NCBI GenBank assembly: GCA_039809345.1
Contig: JBDHUW010000005.1
Location: 45,803 to 109,802 of the forward strand
Length of the DNA stretch: 64,000 nucleotides
Direction: 5' to 3'
DNA from: JBDHUW01 sp039809345
GTDB lineage: Bacteria > Patescibacteriota > Gracilibacteria > Absconditabacterales > Absconditicoccaceae
Position numbers and translations under genes: made by a program. Each line of letters starts with the position of its first letter. Positions within the stretch are counted from its first letter, which is position 1. The notes beneath the pieces were generated by a model. It worked only from the letters and a program-made list of their open reading frames with translations. It was not told where the DNA came from and ran no database searches. Of the stretch, positions 1 through 11,245 are shown in pieces.

Positions 1-180
1 CGTGTTTAGAAATACTGGATAATTTTTATTTGTTTCAAAAAATCATTCTAGGTTAATTTCCTTTTTGGTAATTCTTTCAACTGTTTTACTAATGTCGTTG
101 GCTTCTTTTTGGTCAACGATGTCGTCTTCGAGTGCATTGATAGATTGTAGTACTTCATCATGTTTCGCAACTTCTCCCAT
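1..180 (-). CDS. Hypothetical protein, C-terminus off the window
   Basis: Starts at an ATG at 178-180 and runs leftward out of the window with no TAA or TAG. The 60 visible residues are acidic and helical (MGEVAKHDEVLQ at the start) and include one UGA read as Gly. It begins 8 bp after the stop of the gene at 189-470, so the two probably form an operon. I do not recognise a family; a coiled-coil or regulatory role is possible but not shown. Confidence 0.5.
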
Positions 181-188
181 CTAAATTT

Positions 189-470
189 TTATATAGTTGA
201 TAAAAGTGACTCTGCTTTTTCTCTTTCTCCAATTTGTTCTTCTAATTCGATATTTTTTAATATTTCCATTCTCTCGGCAATTTTTTTCATGCTTTCCTTT
301 GTTTCGTTATTTTTGCTGTATACTGCCATTTCCTTCAACAACTGTATGATTCAGTTTACTGCAGTATTATCCAAAACCCCAAGCAAGATGAACTTTCTTA
401 GGTCTTTTGCGAGTTTCCACTGTTTTTCTAGCTTTTCAAGCATTTTTAGTACAAAATCTTTTTTAGTCAT
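189..470 (-). CDS. Small helical hypothetical protein (93 aa)
   Basis: ATG at 468-470, stop TAA at 189-191. The product is strongly helical and charged (MTKKDFVLKMLEKLEKQWK, later EEQIGEREKAESLL) with one internal UGA=Gly, so it would be split under the standard code. It has no signal peptide or membrane segment, and is probably a soluble coiled-coil protein. It is followed after 8 bp by another small ORF on the same strand. No family recognised. Confidence 0.55.
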
Positions 471-629
471 GAGTATATTATAGCCATTTTCTTATGAATC
501 TCTCTGTTTTTTGAATTACCTTGTTTGCTTTTACAAAGCTTACGGGGACATATCTCAATTTTGGTGTATAATATGTGTTTTTCTGTTGCAATTTGTGTCT
601 ACTTTTGTATATTCTCTTTTCTATTCTGT

Positions 630-701
630 GCCTTTGTAGTTCAACGGATAGAATAGGCCCGTCCTAAGGGTTAGATGCAGGTTCGATTCCTGCCGAGGGC
701 A
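630..701 (+). tRNA. tRNA-Arg (anticodon CCU)
   Basis: Full cloverleaf: acceptor 630-636 pairs with 694-700, discriminator A701; D stem 639-642/651-654; anticodon stem 656-660/668-672 with a 7-nt loop and anticodon CCT at 663-665; T arm 677-693 with loop TTCGATT. No CCA is encoded. It closely resembles bacterial tRNA-Arg(CCU), which reads AGG. It is one of three tRNA genes here whose anticodons concern the arginine codon boxes. Confidence 0.95.
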
Positions 702-793
702 GGATACAGAATTACGGAATACTGACGTTTGAGGAATATGGGAGTTGTGTCTCATCTCTACGCCAACCATTTTATTTATTATTTTATTACACC

Positions 794-1054
794 ATGAACG
801 TAGAATTGCAAAACTTTATTGCTCCATTCAAGAGACAAGACAATGATGATTGATCTCCGGAAGTGCAAGTAGCTCAATTGACATTCGAAATTACTGAGTT
901 GCAAGCGCATGTGAAGACTCATGACAAAGATGTAGATGCCAAGAGAAGTCTATTGAAAAAAGTAGCAAGAAGAAGAAAATTCCTAAGGTATCTGAAAGAA
1001 AATGAATTGGAAAGATACAATATGCTTGTAAAAAAGCTTGGTCTAAAAGCGTAG
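794..1054 (+). CDS. rpsO: 30S ribosomal protein uS15
   Basis: 86 residues, the normal length for uS15, which binds the central domain of 16S rRNA. Under the standard code the start is lost because of a TGA near codon 20; read as Gly it restores the family motif D-G-S-P-E-V-Q. The C-terminal part (RRRKFLRYLKENELERY) is typical. It is followed after 42 bp by rpsA. This gene is the cleanest single proof in the window that UGA is glycine. Confidence 0.97.
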
Positions 1055-1096
1055 TATAGAAATTCTTTTTATTTTATGTAACGTTTTAATTTTATT

Positions 1097-2290
1097 ATGG
1101 CAAAAGTACAAAAACCCAAAGCTGCTCCAGCACAATTTTCTGTACCAGCGATTAGAACTGGTGTGAAAGTGCAATGAGTTGTTATTAAAAAAGTTGATAT
1201 TTGAGTTCTAGTTGATTGTGCTGGTGGAGTTTTCACTGGTGTGATCCTTTCTAAGGAGTGTAAAGACCTAGAAAGAAACTGATATGATCTATCAATTGGA
1301 AAGGAATTGGAAGCTGAAATTATGGATACAGATACTAAATCTGACGAAGGTTATTTCATTATCTCAATTGCAAAACTTATTCAATACGATGTATGGAAGA
1401 ATATCGCTGCTAAATCTAAGGAAGATGATATCATTACTGTGATCCCAACAGAAGCTAACCTAGGTTGATTGCTTGTTGATATGCATGGTATCAAATGATT
1501 TATTCCACTTTCTCAGCTTGCTCCTGTACACTATCCAAGAGTAGAAGATGGAGATCAAGAAAAGATTTTTGAAAAGTTGCTGAATCTCGTAGGTAAAGAG
1601 TTTAGAGTTAGAATCATCAATCTTGATGAGGAAAACAAGAGAATAGTGCTTTCTGAAAGAGAGGCTCTCAAGGAAGAAAGAGAAACAATACTTGCGAATA
1701 TGAAAGTTTGAAATGAGTATGAATGAACCGTTTCTGGTATCTCTAGTTACTGAGTATTCGTGACTATTGGAGGCGCTATAGAAGGGTTGGTTCATATTTC
1801 AGAACTTACATATGGACACGTTGCAAATGTGGATAGACTAGCAAAGGTTGGTCAAAATATGATTGTAAGAATTATTGGGTTTGAGGATGGGAAAATCTCT
1901 CTTTCTGCTAAACAGTTGAAAGATGATCCGTGGTCAATCATTCCAAAGAAATTCAAAATCGGAGATATTATTGAAGGTGAGGTGGTGAGATTTGTTCCAT
2001 ACGGTGTATTCGTAAGAATTTATGACGACATCAATGGTCTTATTCACTTGTCTGAGTTGTCAGAAAGAAATGTTGCTAATCCAGCAGAACTTGTAAGACT
2101 GTGACAAGTAGTAAAAGCTAAATTGATCGCTCTTGATCCATCACAAAGAAAAATTGGTCTTTCAGTAAAGGCATTGACTGCTCCTGCGTCTGCAGAGGGT
2201 GACAAAGCTAGAGCTCCTAGAAAAGCAAAAAGTCTTGATGACGTAGAAGGTGAAACTTCTGCTGAAGCGCCAAAGAAGACTGCAGAATAA
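1097..2290 (+). CDS. rpsA: 30S ribosomal protein bS1 (S1-domain RNA-binding protein)
   Basis: 397 residues. Four tandem S1 (OB-fold) domains can be followed, with typical repeats such as GVFVTIGGAIEGLVHISEL and a following GVFVRIYDDINGLIHLSEL. The family binds single-stranded mRNA and helps load it on the 30S subunit. E. coli S1 has six domains; four is common in small genomes. Several Gly residues are UGA (for example V-K-V-Q-G near residue 27). A Lys/Ala/Glu-rich tail ends in TAA, followed 17 bp later by a strong terminator. Confidence 0.93.
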
Positions 2291-2307
2291 TACCCATATA
2301 TAATATG

Positions 2308-2341
2308 AAAATCATCCGCTACTGATAGTGGGTGATTTTTT
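2308..2341 (+). terminator. Rho-independent terminator after rpsA
   Basis: About 14 bp of near-perfect stem (AAAATCATCCGCTA with TAGTGGGTGATTTT, including G-T pairs) around a 4-nt loop, running into T residues. It directly follows the rpsA stop. Confidence 0.85.
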
Positions 2342-2406
2342 AAATATGGCAAGCGATAAGTACTACTTCTGGTTGTTTTTTTGTCATATTTCCCTACTGT
2401 GAAAGT

Positions 2407-3333
2407 ATGAAAACCACACTCAAATTTTGACAGGTAAAATGGATACATTATGCATCGCCTACTCCTCAAGAGATTGACGCCCTTATAGAAGAGTATGAAT
2501 ATCATGAGTTGATTGCTGAGGATTTACAAGATGTGAATGTGCAACACAAGATTGATCAATATGATGATGTAATTTTCATGGTATTGAATTTCCCAAAGTA
2601 CAATACGCTAAACAAAAGATATGTACTCAACGAATTTAATGTGATACTGGGTAAAGATTCTATCATTACGCTGAGTAGATATGAAGCGTCTCATATCGCG
2701 AAGATTATAGAGCAGTATAAGATGGATATCGAAGAGTCTGATATTCATGATGAGGAGGCATATAAGATATCCCCATACTATATACTCTATACTATTATAG
2801 ATGCAATGTACGATAAGACTATCAAAGCGCAGTCAAATGCTACTAAAGATCTTGTTTTATTGGAGTCTTCTATGAGTGACAAGGATATTACAAGAGCTAC
2901 TATTGAGGATTTGATGAGAAAAAAAGCCAATGTTGCATTTCTCAAATATACATATTTGCCACAAAAAGATATACTAGTTGAGATGCAAAAAGTATTTGGA
3001 TGATTTTATGAGTGAGATTTGGATGTGTATTTTGAAGATTTGGAATCAAAGCTAAATAAAATTATAAACTCTGCAATGATCTTGTATGAAACAATTCAGT
3101 CACTGGTTGATACATATGATGCGATGCTGAACTTACAAACCAACACTGTCATTCGTACTCTGACTGTATTCACTGCATTGACGTGAATTTTGACTTTCAT
3201 AAGCTGATTCTATGGTATGAATATACAATTGCCATTCATGAATAATCCTTATGCTTGGATATTGGTGATGGTCTTGATGTTGGTAATTATCACCATGACT
3301 ATACACTACTTCAAGAGAAAAAAATGGATTTAA
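2407..3333 (+). CDS. corA: CorA-family divalent metal ion transporter
   Basis: 308 residues. A long soluble, helical N-terminal domain is followed by two C-terminal membrane helices. The family signature GMN is present (FYGMNIQLPF, with the preceding Gly encoded by UGA), followed by the last helix and a basic tail ending KRKKWI. CorA proteins form pentamers that import Mg2+ or Co2+. The start ATG at 2407 is upstream of an in-frame TGA (Gly), which is why a standard-code reading would start inside. It lies 66 bp after the rpsA terminator. Confidence 0.92.
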
Positions 3334-3373
3334 AGAGAACAATAAGCTCATTTATATATTTGTCATAACACAT

Positions 3374-3865
3374 ATGGGAACCATCAAAAAAGCTAAAAAT
3401 CATCGAGGACAATATATGATCTTTTTTGTATCACTGATTGCGATGCTTGGATCATTGTATTATCAGTATTACTGAGACTTTTTTGGTAATATTGCATCAT
3501 GATCATTGTTCCCAATTGGATGATGATTTGTGCCATGTATTTTGTGTCGATGGGCTCGTATTTTGATGTATCCTCTGGTTTGGTTGTCTGGTATCAGTCT
3601 TCTAAAGTGAGACAAGAGCATAGTAGACTACATATTCCCAATCAGTATCATGGGAATAGTGTTGGAAACGTATCATTATTTGTTGCAAAAAACTGATTGG
3701 TTAGATTTTCTCAGCTGATCTACATTGTGTACAAAAGCCAATCCATGTAATGCATTACAGATAAACTATTTTGGGTTTATCACAATACCATTTATGTGTT
3801 TGGTGGCATTTATTTTGATCTTTATAGCTTGTATTTATCTTAGAGACCAAAAGAATGCTAGATAA
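3374..3865 (+). CDS. DsbB/BdbC-like disulfide bond oxidoreductase
   Basis: 163 residues, four predicted membrane helices. The redox motif PCILC is followed by a CGA codon (3548-3550), then W-A-R-I-L-M-Y-P-L; in BdbC-type proteins the position right after the CxxC is Trp, as in PCxLCWYQR. This supports CGA=Trp, while the conserved Arg is CGT. A second Cys pair (CTKANPC) lies in a later extracytoplasmic loop. The family reoxidises DsbA-like thiol oxidases. It fits the Cys-rich secreted protein encoded at 31150-33129. The 3' end overlaps the next gene by 11 bp. Confidence 0.85.
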
Positions 3866-4667
3866 GATCTATGAGTGAACTACCAGTACTTTTCTTTATT
3901 CACTAGAGCAAACATATAATGCTAAACATTTCTGTGTTGTTAGCTTTTTGTATTTTGCAAATGCAGTCAAGTTTCACCTTTTAGAAGATGATCAAACACA
4001 GGATCAAATGAGCTATGCTGTTGCACTGAGAAATGCTGATTTTCTGTTGCTAGATGGTATTGCTCTTCAGGTATGGAAATATCTGAATAAGAAGCCTAGA
4101 GTTCGGTGAGAAAATTTAAATTGAACTGATCTCACCCCAAAGATATTGCGCTATTTCTCTGAGAAGTATGATGCGGATTTATATATCTATTCTTTGTATC
4201 ATGAGAAAATTGGGAAATCTCAAGACTGGCTTCACAAAGCGAAAGATAAACTTGAAACAGAGTTCAAATTCTCACATATTTATTGTTATCAATCACATTA
4301 TCATCAAAGAGGGACGGACTTCCCATGGAATGAGATGACTCAGTCGATTGATAAACAAAAAGTAAATATATTTTTGAATTGTACTGGCTCGCCATTTCAA
4401 GAAAAACGAATAGAGGAAAATAGGCAGTGGTTCATAGAAAACAAGATGATGGTACTCAACGTGTGATGATTTATCGATTTTTATAGCTGATTTGAAAAGC
4501 GTGCTCCTGAGTGGGTAGTCAAAGCGAGAATATGAGAAACTATTCGAAGAATCCTTGATAATCCCAAGAAAAATGGTAAAAAGTTTTTAGCAATGTTTGG
4601 TATTTTTAGATTGTTGTGGAAGAAGCTTTTATATGCAAAAAGCAAAAAAAATGTTGATACACTATAA
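3855..4667 (+). CDS. WecB/TagA/CpsF-family glycosyltransferase
   Basis: 270 residues. Matches the family in length and in its C-terminal signature: CTGSPFQEK, then VGGFIDFYSG (both Gly pairs partly UGA), then RAPEWVVKARIGETIRRIL. These enzymes transfer an N-acetyl-mannosamine-type sugar to a lipid-linked acceptor during teichoic-acid-like or surface polymer synthesis. The start overlaps dsbB by 11 bp and the end overlaps the next gene by 17 bp, which points to translational coupling. The neighbour is a NAGPA-domain enzyme, so a surface-glycan role is likely. Confidence 0.88.
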
Positions 4668-5445
4668 TCGTAGTAAATGGATTGTTTTTTTGACTATTTT
4701 GAGTTTATGCTTTTTTATGTCGTACAGTGTAGAGGCGTCTGTAGGAAGTATTCGCATCAATAGGGAAAATGTAAAAGTAGAGAAAGATAAAAATGGCAAC
4801 ATATATAGAATATACAAAACTCCGGAAATCACAGTAATTACCCCAAAGAAATTTTCTTTTCATTTCTACAAAGAGGGTACAACTATGCGTACATTTGTAA
4901 ATGATCTTTCATGTAGTGCAGGGCTCAACTGATCTTATTTTTGATTTAATCCAGATGGGACATATTTCCCAGCATGAGTCTGGTATAAATATGGTAAGTA
5001 TATTAGAGAACCATATCAGCCAGCCATCGATAAAAATCTGAGAGTTTTGTTGTCATGAAATGGCACGACAATAGATCCTATGGTAAATGACACTTTTGAC
5101 TTTGCATCTATAGCATGAATCAAAACAAGTTGGTATGTCAATGCTGGACCTCGACTAGTACGTGATGGACGTATAAATCATGATGTTGTTGACAATAAAT
5201 CTCATCGACAAAGAAAAGCAAGAAGAGTTTGATTTATCAGGAATCCCAATGGTGAAATACATTTCGTAGTAGCAACACAACCTATCTCGTTACCTCAATT
5301 TGTGGTTTTTGCATTTTCAACTGGTTTGGGAAAGGAGTGATTTCAATTTGTGAATTTAGATGGATGATCATCTACATCATTGTGGACCCCATACAATAGC
5401 TATCAAACGAAGAGAAAGCTTCCCATATTTATTTGTATTCAATAG
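4651..5445 (+). CDS. Secreted phosphodiester glycosidase-domain protein (NAGPA/DUF2233-like)
   Basis: 264 residues. Begins with a basic segment and a hydrophobic signal or anchor helix (WIVFLTILSLCFFMSYS), then the domain: GSYFGFNPDG, GIKTSWYVNAGP, LVRDG, RRVGFI, and the C-terminal signature FVNLDGGSSTSLW. In this family (PF09992) the N-x-D-G-G-S-S motif belongs to the active site that cleaves or rearranges sugar phosphodiesters; several members act on exopolysaccharide. The start at 4651 overlaps the glycosyltransferase. It acts outside the membrane. Confidence 0.8.
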
Positions 5446-5450
5446 TTATC

Positions 5451-6044
5451 ATGAAAAAGTGAATAGTAGTATTTATAATGTGAGTCTCGTGAGCTGGTAA
5501 GAATACAGTTTTGCATTTGTTGAAAGAAAGAAATCCAACATTCCAAGATGTGCTTTCATACAAAACAAGACCATTAAGACCGGGTGAGGTTGATGGTGTC
5601 AACTATCATTATCTCACCAATGAACAATTTAGGAATGAGATTGATAAATGATCGTTTTTGGAATATGCTGAACTATATGGGTATGGACATCTGTATTGAA
5701 CCAAAAAGAGCGATATAGTAGATGGAATAAATGCGGGTAAGGTGCTGTTGAAGGAGATGGATCTCCAGGGTATGAGGTCTATTGCTATGCACCATAAGGA
5801 TATCTATGAGGATGCACTACGTATTTTTATCACATTGTCCGACGAGGTTATGATTCGTAGAATCACGACCAGAGCACCAATATCGGATGAAGAACTACAC
5901 AAGAGATTAATCACCGCAGCTGGAGAAAGAGAGCAAGCTAAAATATATGCATCTCATATTGTAAATTGAGAGGGGACGGTGGAAGAAGTATATCAGTTGG
6001 TTGCCAATATTGTTCATGATTATTTAGCAAAAAAACAAGCATAA
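5451..6044 (+). CDS. gmk: Guanylate kinase
   Basis: 197 residues, usual length. P-loop near residue 10 (GVSGAGKNT, the first two Gly as UGA), then SYKTRPLRPGEVDGVNY, the GMP-binding signature, and R-I-T-T-R-A lid residues. Converts GMP and ATP to GDP and ADP in the cytoplasm. Begins 5 bp after the NAGPA-like gene. The standard-code fragment starting at 5742 is only its C-terminal third. Confidence 0.95.
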
Positions 6045-6064
6045 TTTATATCTTATATTGCCCA

Positions 6065-6412
6065 ATGAAAAAGATAGTAGCACTTATAGGAGTTTTGTTT
6101 GTAATAGTGGCGTGAATCGCTATTTATAAGGCGGTTACATTCTTTCAATTTCAATGAGACCTCAAAAATAGCGCGCAGAAGCAGGTAGATGCAGCGACAA
6201 ATAAGGCTAATGCACTTGTTGAAAGCGGTAAGCAAATGATCTCATCTGGTGTGGATTCAATTGTAGCGTCATGAAATAGTCTATATGAACAGAAGAAAAA
6301 AGAAGCTGAAGCGTATTTGCTTCAACAAAAAGAACAACTCAAACAAGAGGCTCAAAAAAGATTAGAAGAGGAGGCAAAGAAAAAGATTGAATGAGTATTT
6401 AATAATCGATAA
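6065..6412 (+). CDS. Membrane-anchored coiled-coil protein (115 aa)
   Basis: An N-terminal hydrophobic helix (IVALIGVLFVIVAGIAIY) is followed by about 80 charged, Ala/Glu/Lys/Gln-rich residues that look like a long helix or coiled coil (QKEQLKQEAQKRLEEEAKKK). It ends 2 bp before the MoxR gene, so it is probably co-transcribed. No family recognised; it could be a single-pass partner of the MoxR ATPase, which is inference from position only. Confidence 0.7.
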
Positions 6413-6414
6413 CT

Positions 6415-7476
6415 ATGGAAATATTTCTTATTATAGTCGTATTGATTGTCATCACCCGGTATCTAGTTTGGGCTAATTTCTACCTAGCAAAAAAAAGTAG
6501 AACAGATATACAAAGCCCAATTGTGCTTACAAAAGAAAAACTTCTTTCGGGGATTACAACTATCGATATCGCTCATGATGATTTTTTATCAATAGAAAGG
6601 CAACTGAATACGATAGTCGTCGGAGATGCTGTTTCTGTAAGATCGTTGTTATTGGCTTTTTTTGCGTGAGGACATGTGCTGATTCAGTGAGCACCATGAA
6701 CGTGAAAGACTTCATTGGTAAAAGCATTTTCTCATATTGTACATTGGTCATATTCTCGTATCCAGTGTACGCCTGATCTTTTGCCGCAAGATGTGATTTG
6801 AAATGAGTATCTCACGCCTTGAGCAACCGAATTGCACTTTAAAAAATGACCATTGTTTTCTCATATTGTGCATGTCGATGAGATAAATCGTACTACACCA
6901 AAATTACAATCAGCTTTTTTAGAAGCTATGCAGGAGAATGCAGTGACTGCGTTTGGGAAAACATATGATCTTCCAAAGCCATTTTTTTTGGTAGCAACGC
7001 AAAATCCTTTTGATGCTATAGGGACTTATCTTTTGCCCTATGCACAGGTTGATAGATTCCTTGTTGGAATTTCTACTACTGCATTATCTGTACAAGGCGA
7101 GATCAATGCGATAAAATCTTCTTCTAATCCAGCTGCCCCACTGAGTGAAAAGGAGATTGTGGGTGATTATACAAATGAGATCGAATCAATTTCGATAAGT
7201 GATGAGCTACTTGAATACTGTGCAAACTGTACTCTATGGTGTAAGAAACAGTGATATGCGTTGTCTATCAGAGCCACTAAGTGACTAGTCCAGTTGGGAA
7301 AAACATTGGCATATTTGCAGTGACATGAGTGCGTGTCCCAGGATGATATCAATTGTGTATTGATGCCGGTTTTGAAACATAGGATAGACTATTTGCATGG
7401 AAGCGTGCTATCTGGAGATGATTTTTATGCTATTATTTCTTGATCTGTACAAAAAGACGATGCCAGAGTGTGATAA
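6415..7476 (+). CDS. MoxR-type AAA+ ATPase
   Basis: 353 residues. After an unusual N-terminal membrane helix come Walker A (QGAPGTGKTS, near residue 95), Walker B (HVDEINRTTPKLQSAFLEAMQE), sensor 1 (LVATQNPFDAIGTYLLP) and the C-terminal lid (SIRATKGLVQLGKTLAYLQG). MoxR proteins are chaperone-like ATPases that mature or activate partner proteins, often with VWA-domain partners; none is seen here. A CGG codon inside the N-terminal helix (VIT-x-YLVW) fits Trp better than Arg. The 3' end overlaps the convergent gene at 7433 by 44 bp. Confidence 0.93.
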
Positions 7477-8308
7477 AAAATGCTTCTATGATTCAGTTTA
7501 TATACGCAGTGAGTAGTCATACTCAAACAGAGACAATAATTATGAGTGTTGCCAGTGGTCATCACTTGTTGAAATCAAATGCTGTAGATGCATAAAGTAT
7601 CAACAGAGGAAGCCCCAAAAAGAGCAATATATTTATGATAAATCTAAATGATAGGGCGTACTGAAGAAGTGCTCATCTGATACTCACGCCAAAGTTTTCT
7701 AAAGCAAGATTCATGCTTTTTTTCATAGCCTCAAGTGGTTTCAAATCATCAAGAACGATAAAATATTTTGTGTATGGTAGGAAGATAGAAGCAAAGAATA
7801 TAATAAGCCCCCGCAATACGAGTATGATGATAATAAGAATGTTGTCTAGTAGGTCTAATGTCCAGAATCTCGAAACTACGATAAAAAATGGTAGCATAGA
7901 AAAGAAACTCATCATTGAATTGTATTCAAACATGGGAAAAAAGCTTACGAATCATTTTCACAATGACACGCTTCCTCTTTTCTCATCTGCTGAGAGATAA
8001 TGGATCAAGGCGGCATCTCATACTGGAGGCATGAGGAAATATCATATTGCCAGTATAATTCATATTCATATAGCTCGTCCTATCAATCACGATGATCTAA
8101 ATAGTCATTCTAGGTTACGTAAAATATCCCCAATACCTCAGCTACTCTCTGAATTTGATGCCACCACACGTCGTGCACTGATTCACACATAGCACAAAAA
8201 TATAATTGAATGAATTATGGTAGTGAGAGTTGTCAGTCTAACAAATTTAGTATCATTGCTGACTAGTCAGAAGGCATGTTCTACTGCATTGTTAATTTCG
8301 CCACGCAT
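7433..8308 (-). CDS. Polytopic membrane protein, unknown function (291 aa)
   Basis: Open from an ATG at 8306-8308 to a TAA at 7433-7435 when UGA is Gly; only a middle piece survives under the standard code. Five or six hydrophobic segments can be seen (for example LIIIIILVLRGLIIFF-like and the C-terminal LIIIVSVGVGLLTAYI). A run of UGA-rich codons gives a Gly-rich segment (IGIGIILAIGYF). Sits 10 bp downstream of the pseudouridine synthase gene. The tail overlaps moxR by 44 bp. Family not recognised. Confidence 0.8.
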
Positions 8309-8318
8309 ATTATTGGAA

Positions 8319-9407
8319 TTATATAAATTGTTTTATTTTCTCTTGTATATCTTTTTCGTCTCAAATTGAAAATAATTTTTTGATATCTTCTGGTAGTGGT
8401 GCTATAAATGTGTTTTGTTTTTTTGTGTACTGGTCTGAGAATGAGTATGAGTAGCTGTGGAGAAGTTGTCTACTGACTCCTAATTCTTTGTGTGCTATTC
8501 TAGTTACTGATTCATTTCAGTAATCTTTGTCTCACAACACTGGGAATCATTCTGATGCTGTATGTATACGAATCTGATGCATCCTTCACGTGAGTATGCG
8601 GACTAGTCACAAAGATATAGGACCGATCTTATCAATTTTAGTGTCAGCAAGATGGTATATATGTGTTTGGGAAGCTAATCACTTTTCATAATTTACAAAC
8701 ATATGAGCTCTCCCTTTCTCTGCGTGAAATCATTTAAACAACGGCTTGTTGATTTCAAGCTTTTGTGGTAATTTCCCTTGAGTTACAACTATATATCGTT
8801 TTGTAACCTTTCTATCTTTGATTTGTTGATTTAAATATTGCAGTGCATCATATTTTTTGGCTGCAATCAAAACTCATGAAGTGTCCTTATCGAGTCTATA
8901 ACAAAATGATGGTTTGAACATGCTTCATTGTGTAATAAGCTTTTCTTCATGATGTTTGTTTTCCTCATTCAGATAGCTATAAAGCCAATCATTCATAGTA
9001 ATTGCGGTTTTGCTACTTCAACTTCCAGGATGCATCAAAATGTGTGGTGGCTTGTTGAAGACAACCCGATTGTCGTCCTCTTTGATGATGTTTTTCTTGA
9101 TTGTCTCTTTTTGAAATTGTGCGTTTTGAGAGGTTTCGCTATGGTCTTTCATTCATTTTATGAGTGGAGCAGTCTTGGTGATGTTGATTGAGATTTCATC
9201 TCATAGCAAAACTTTACTCTCTTCTTTTCATTTTTTACCATTGATACGGATGTATCATTTTCTAATCCAGCTGTAAATTGTAGGAAGCGTGATCGTGGTA
9301 TATGGTTTGTAAAACTTTCTCAAGAATCTATCAAAACGCTGGTTGGCATTGGTGATGTCGACTGTGATGGTTTCATACGTATCAATTGTTTTCTGACTCA
9401 TGTTCAT
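8319..9407 (-). CDS. RluC/RluD-family pseudouridine synthase
   Basis: 362 residues. N-terminal S4-like RNA-binding region (IYSWIRKGYIRINGKK), then the catalytic domain with YRLDKDTSGVLIAA, in which the Asp of RLDKDTSG is the catalytic residue, and the family motif HQIRIHTA followed by GDKDYG. Isomerises uridines in 23S rRNA or tRNA. The codon before V-V-F-N-K-P is CGG, where the family often has an aromatic residue, consistent with Trp. An alternative start is the ATG at 9401. Divergent from the TPR gene at 9534. Confidence 0.92.
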
Positions 9408-9533
9408 GGTAGGATCGATAAATATAGATACTATACTTATTTCTCTGTGCCTCTGCAAGTCTATATAAAAATAAATTATTGCATATCTAGACTGTATTTC
9501 TATAGTGATAGTGCTTATTTTTGATATTGTAGC

Positions 9534-10937
9534 ATGAAAAAATATTTCCTTTGATATAGACCTCTCATTGTCTTGGTATCTATATTTATTGTATGAACTG
9601 CATTTATAGCAAGTAGATTTTATAATTCTAAAGCAACAATTGAGGTAGAACCATCTCCACTGCCAGTAGATGATGTTGCTACAATCACTATGTCTCAAGA
9701 TACTCAGGTGACTTTTACCGAGAATCAGCTCACATCATTGTATGCTCTATATAAGAAAGATTGAGATATTGCTGTAGCTACTTCGCTCTTACAGTATTTG
9801 TTGGGAATATGAGATTATAAGTGAGCATATGGCATTTTAGAAGAGATTTTTGACAATCAACAATTGTGAGAACTACAAAAGCCGCTTGTGGCATTTACTG
9901 TTTTCAACTATAGCCTGGATGCTAATATCCGCTGGGATGAGGTAGATAAACAAAAACGAGGGATAGTAGGAGACGATAAAACCTTCCATGACGCGCTTAT
10001 GTTTTTGACAAGGAGCGATTATACATGATTTTCTACTGCGCTTATTGAATTGCAAAAGTCAAATGTTACCTACAAAAATCTTATTTGAGCTATTCTAACA
10101 TCAAGAAATACGTTTGATGTATTGAAAGATCCTCCCCAGTACTATGAGGCATGATTGATTGCAGCTGTATTGATGGAAGCTGGTTATATGCCTTTAGCAT
10201 GAATGATAGCGAAGAGTATATTGCAAACAGATAAAAAATATATACTTTCATACGAAATACTTTCTCAGATTGCTATTAAACAAAAGAAGTATGATGATGC
10301 TATCAAATATCTTACTATTTTATTGTCATTGGATACTCAGCATATATCTCGCACCTCATTTTTTCTTTGAAAATCTTATTATTGGAAGGGAGACTATACA
10401 AATGCTTTGATTTACCTAAATCAAGTTACCGACGAAAGATATAAGCACGATGCTATTAGATATTCAATTTTTGTGCATCGTGATCAAAAAAATATAGCAA
10501 AAATGATGGACTGATTTCATAATCTTCTGTTGGATAAGGAGTTGCTTCCTTCTGATTATTTGTTACTTTTTGAGATAATTTTTTATGACCCCTATATGAT
10601 ATGAAGTGGTCAGTGAGAAGTTGCAAAGCAATATTGATTGAAAATTGTGGTACCATATATTGATTCCTGTAGAAAAAATATAGCAAAAACAGCACCTTAT
10701 ATATGTAAATTTGGCGAAGCTTGACGATATTTGTCTCAGAATAGGACTGAAAAGGCTCTGAATGATTTACTCCTTTTGACCAAGACTTACCCACATCCTT
10801 CTGTCTATAAAGCGCTCTGAGACTACTATGCGCGCGTGTGAGATGCGCAAAAAGCAGAAACATATTTCATGAAGTCATTGCTGTCTACAGCTGACAGTTA
10901 TAATAATGGAGGCATTTTTTCTTGAAATAACCAGTAG
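9534..10937 (+). CDS. TPR-like helical repeat protein with N-terminal membrane anchor (467 aa)
   Basis: A signal anchor (PLIVLVSIFIVGTAFIA) precedes a long helical region with repeat units of the TPR kind, such as YEILSQIAIKQKKYDDAIKYL, SYYWKGDYTNALIYLNQV and ALGDYYARVGDAQKAETYF. TPR arrays hold protein partners. It probably faces outside the membrane. It leads a run of cotranscribed-looking genes up to secD (42 and 39 bp gaps). Many Gly are UGA. Partner unknown. Confidence 0.85.
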
Positions 10938-10978
10938 AAATAAGTACAAATGAGGGTATTTATCTTGGAAACTCTAAA

Positions 10979-11206
10979 ATGTACCCACAACGACTTCAAG
11001 ATATTCTGATGTATTGATGAGCAGTCCTTGTCATTCTATGAATATTTACATTTACAGCTATCTTGGTAACTCTTTATAGGCTGAACAAAATAGTGTCTCT
11101 GTGAAACCGTACTATTCATTATATTTGAAACTCCATGATAATGCCATTCGTGTCCCTTGCAACTATATTTTGGGACCTATTCAAAAAACCAACAAAAGAG
11201 AAGTAG
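10979..11206 (+). CDS. Small membrane protein (75 aa)
   Basis: MYPQRLQDILMYGG start, then one strong membrane helix (VLVILGIFTFTAILVTLY) and a second weaker hydrophobic segment (MIMPFVSLATIFW), ending KKPTKEK. Contains UGA glycines. It lies 39 bp before secD, in the place where yajC often sits, but it does not look like YajC; a role in the Sec system is only a positional guess. Confidence 0.6.
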
Positions 11207-11245
11207 AAAACTATATAATTTATTTAATGTATTTATGTTATTCTG

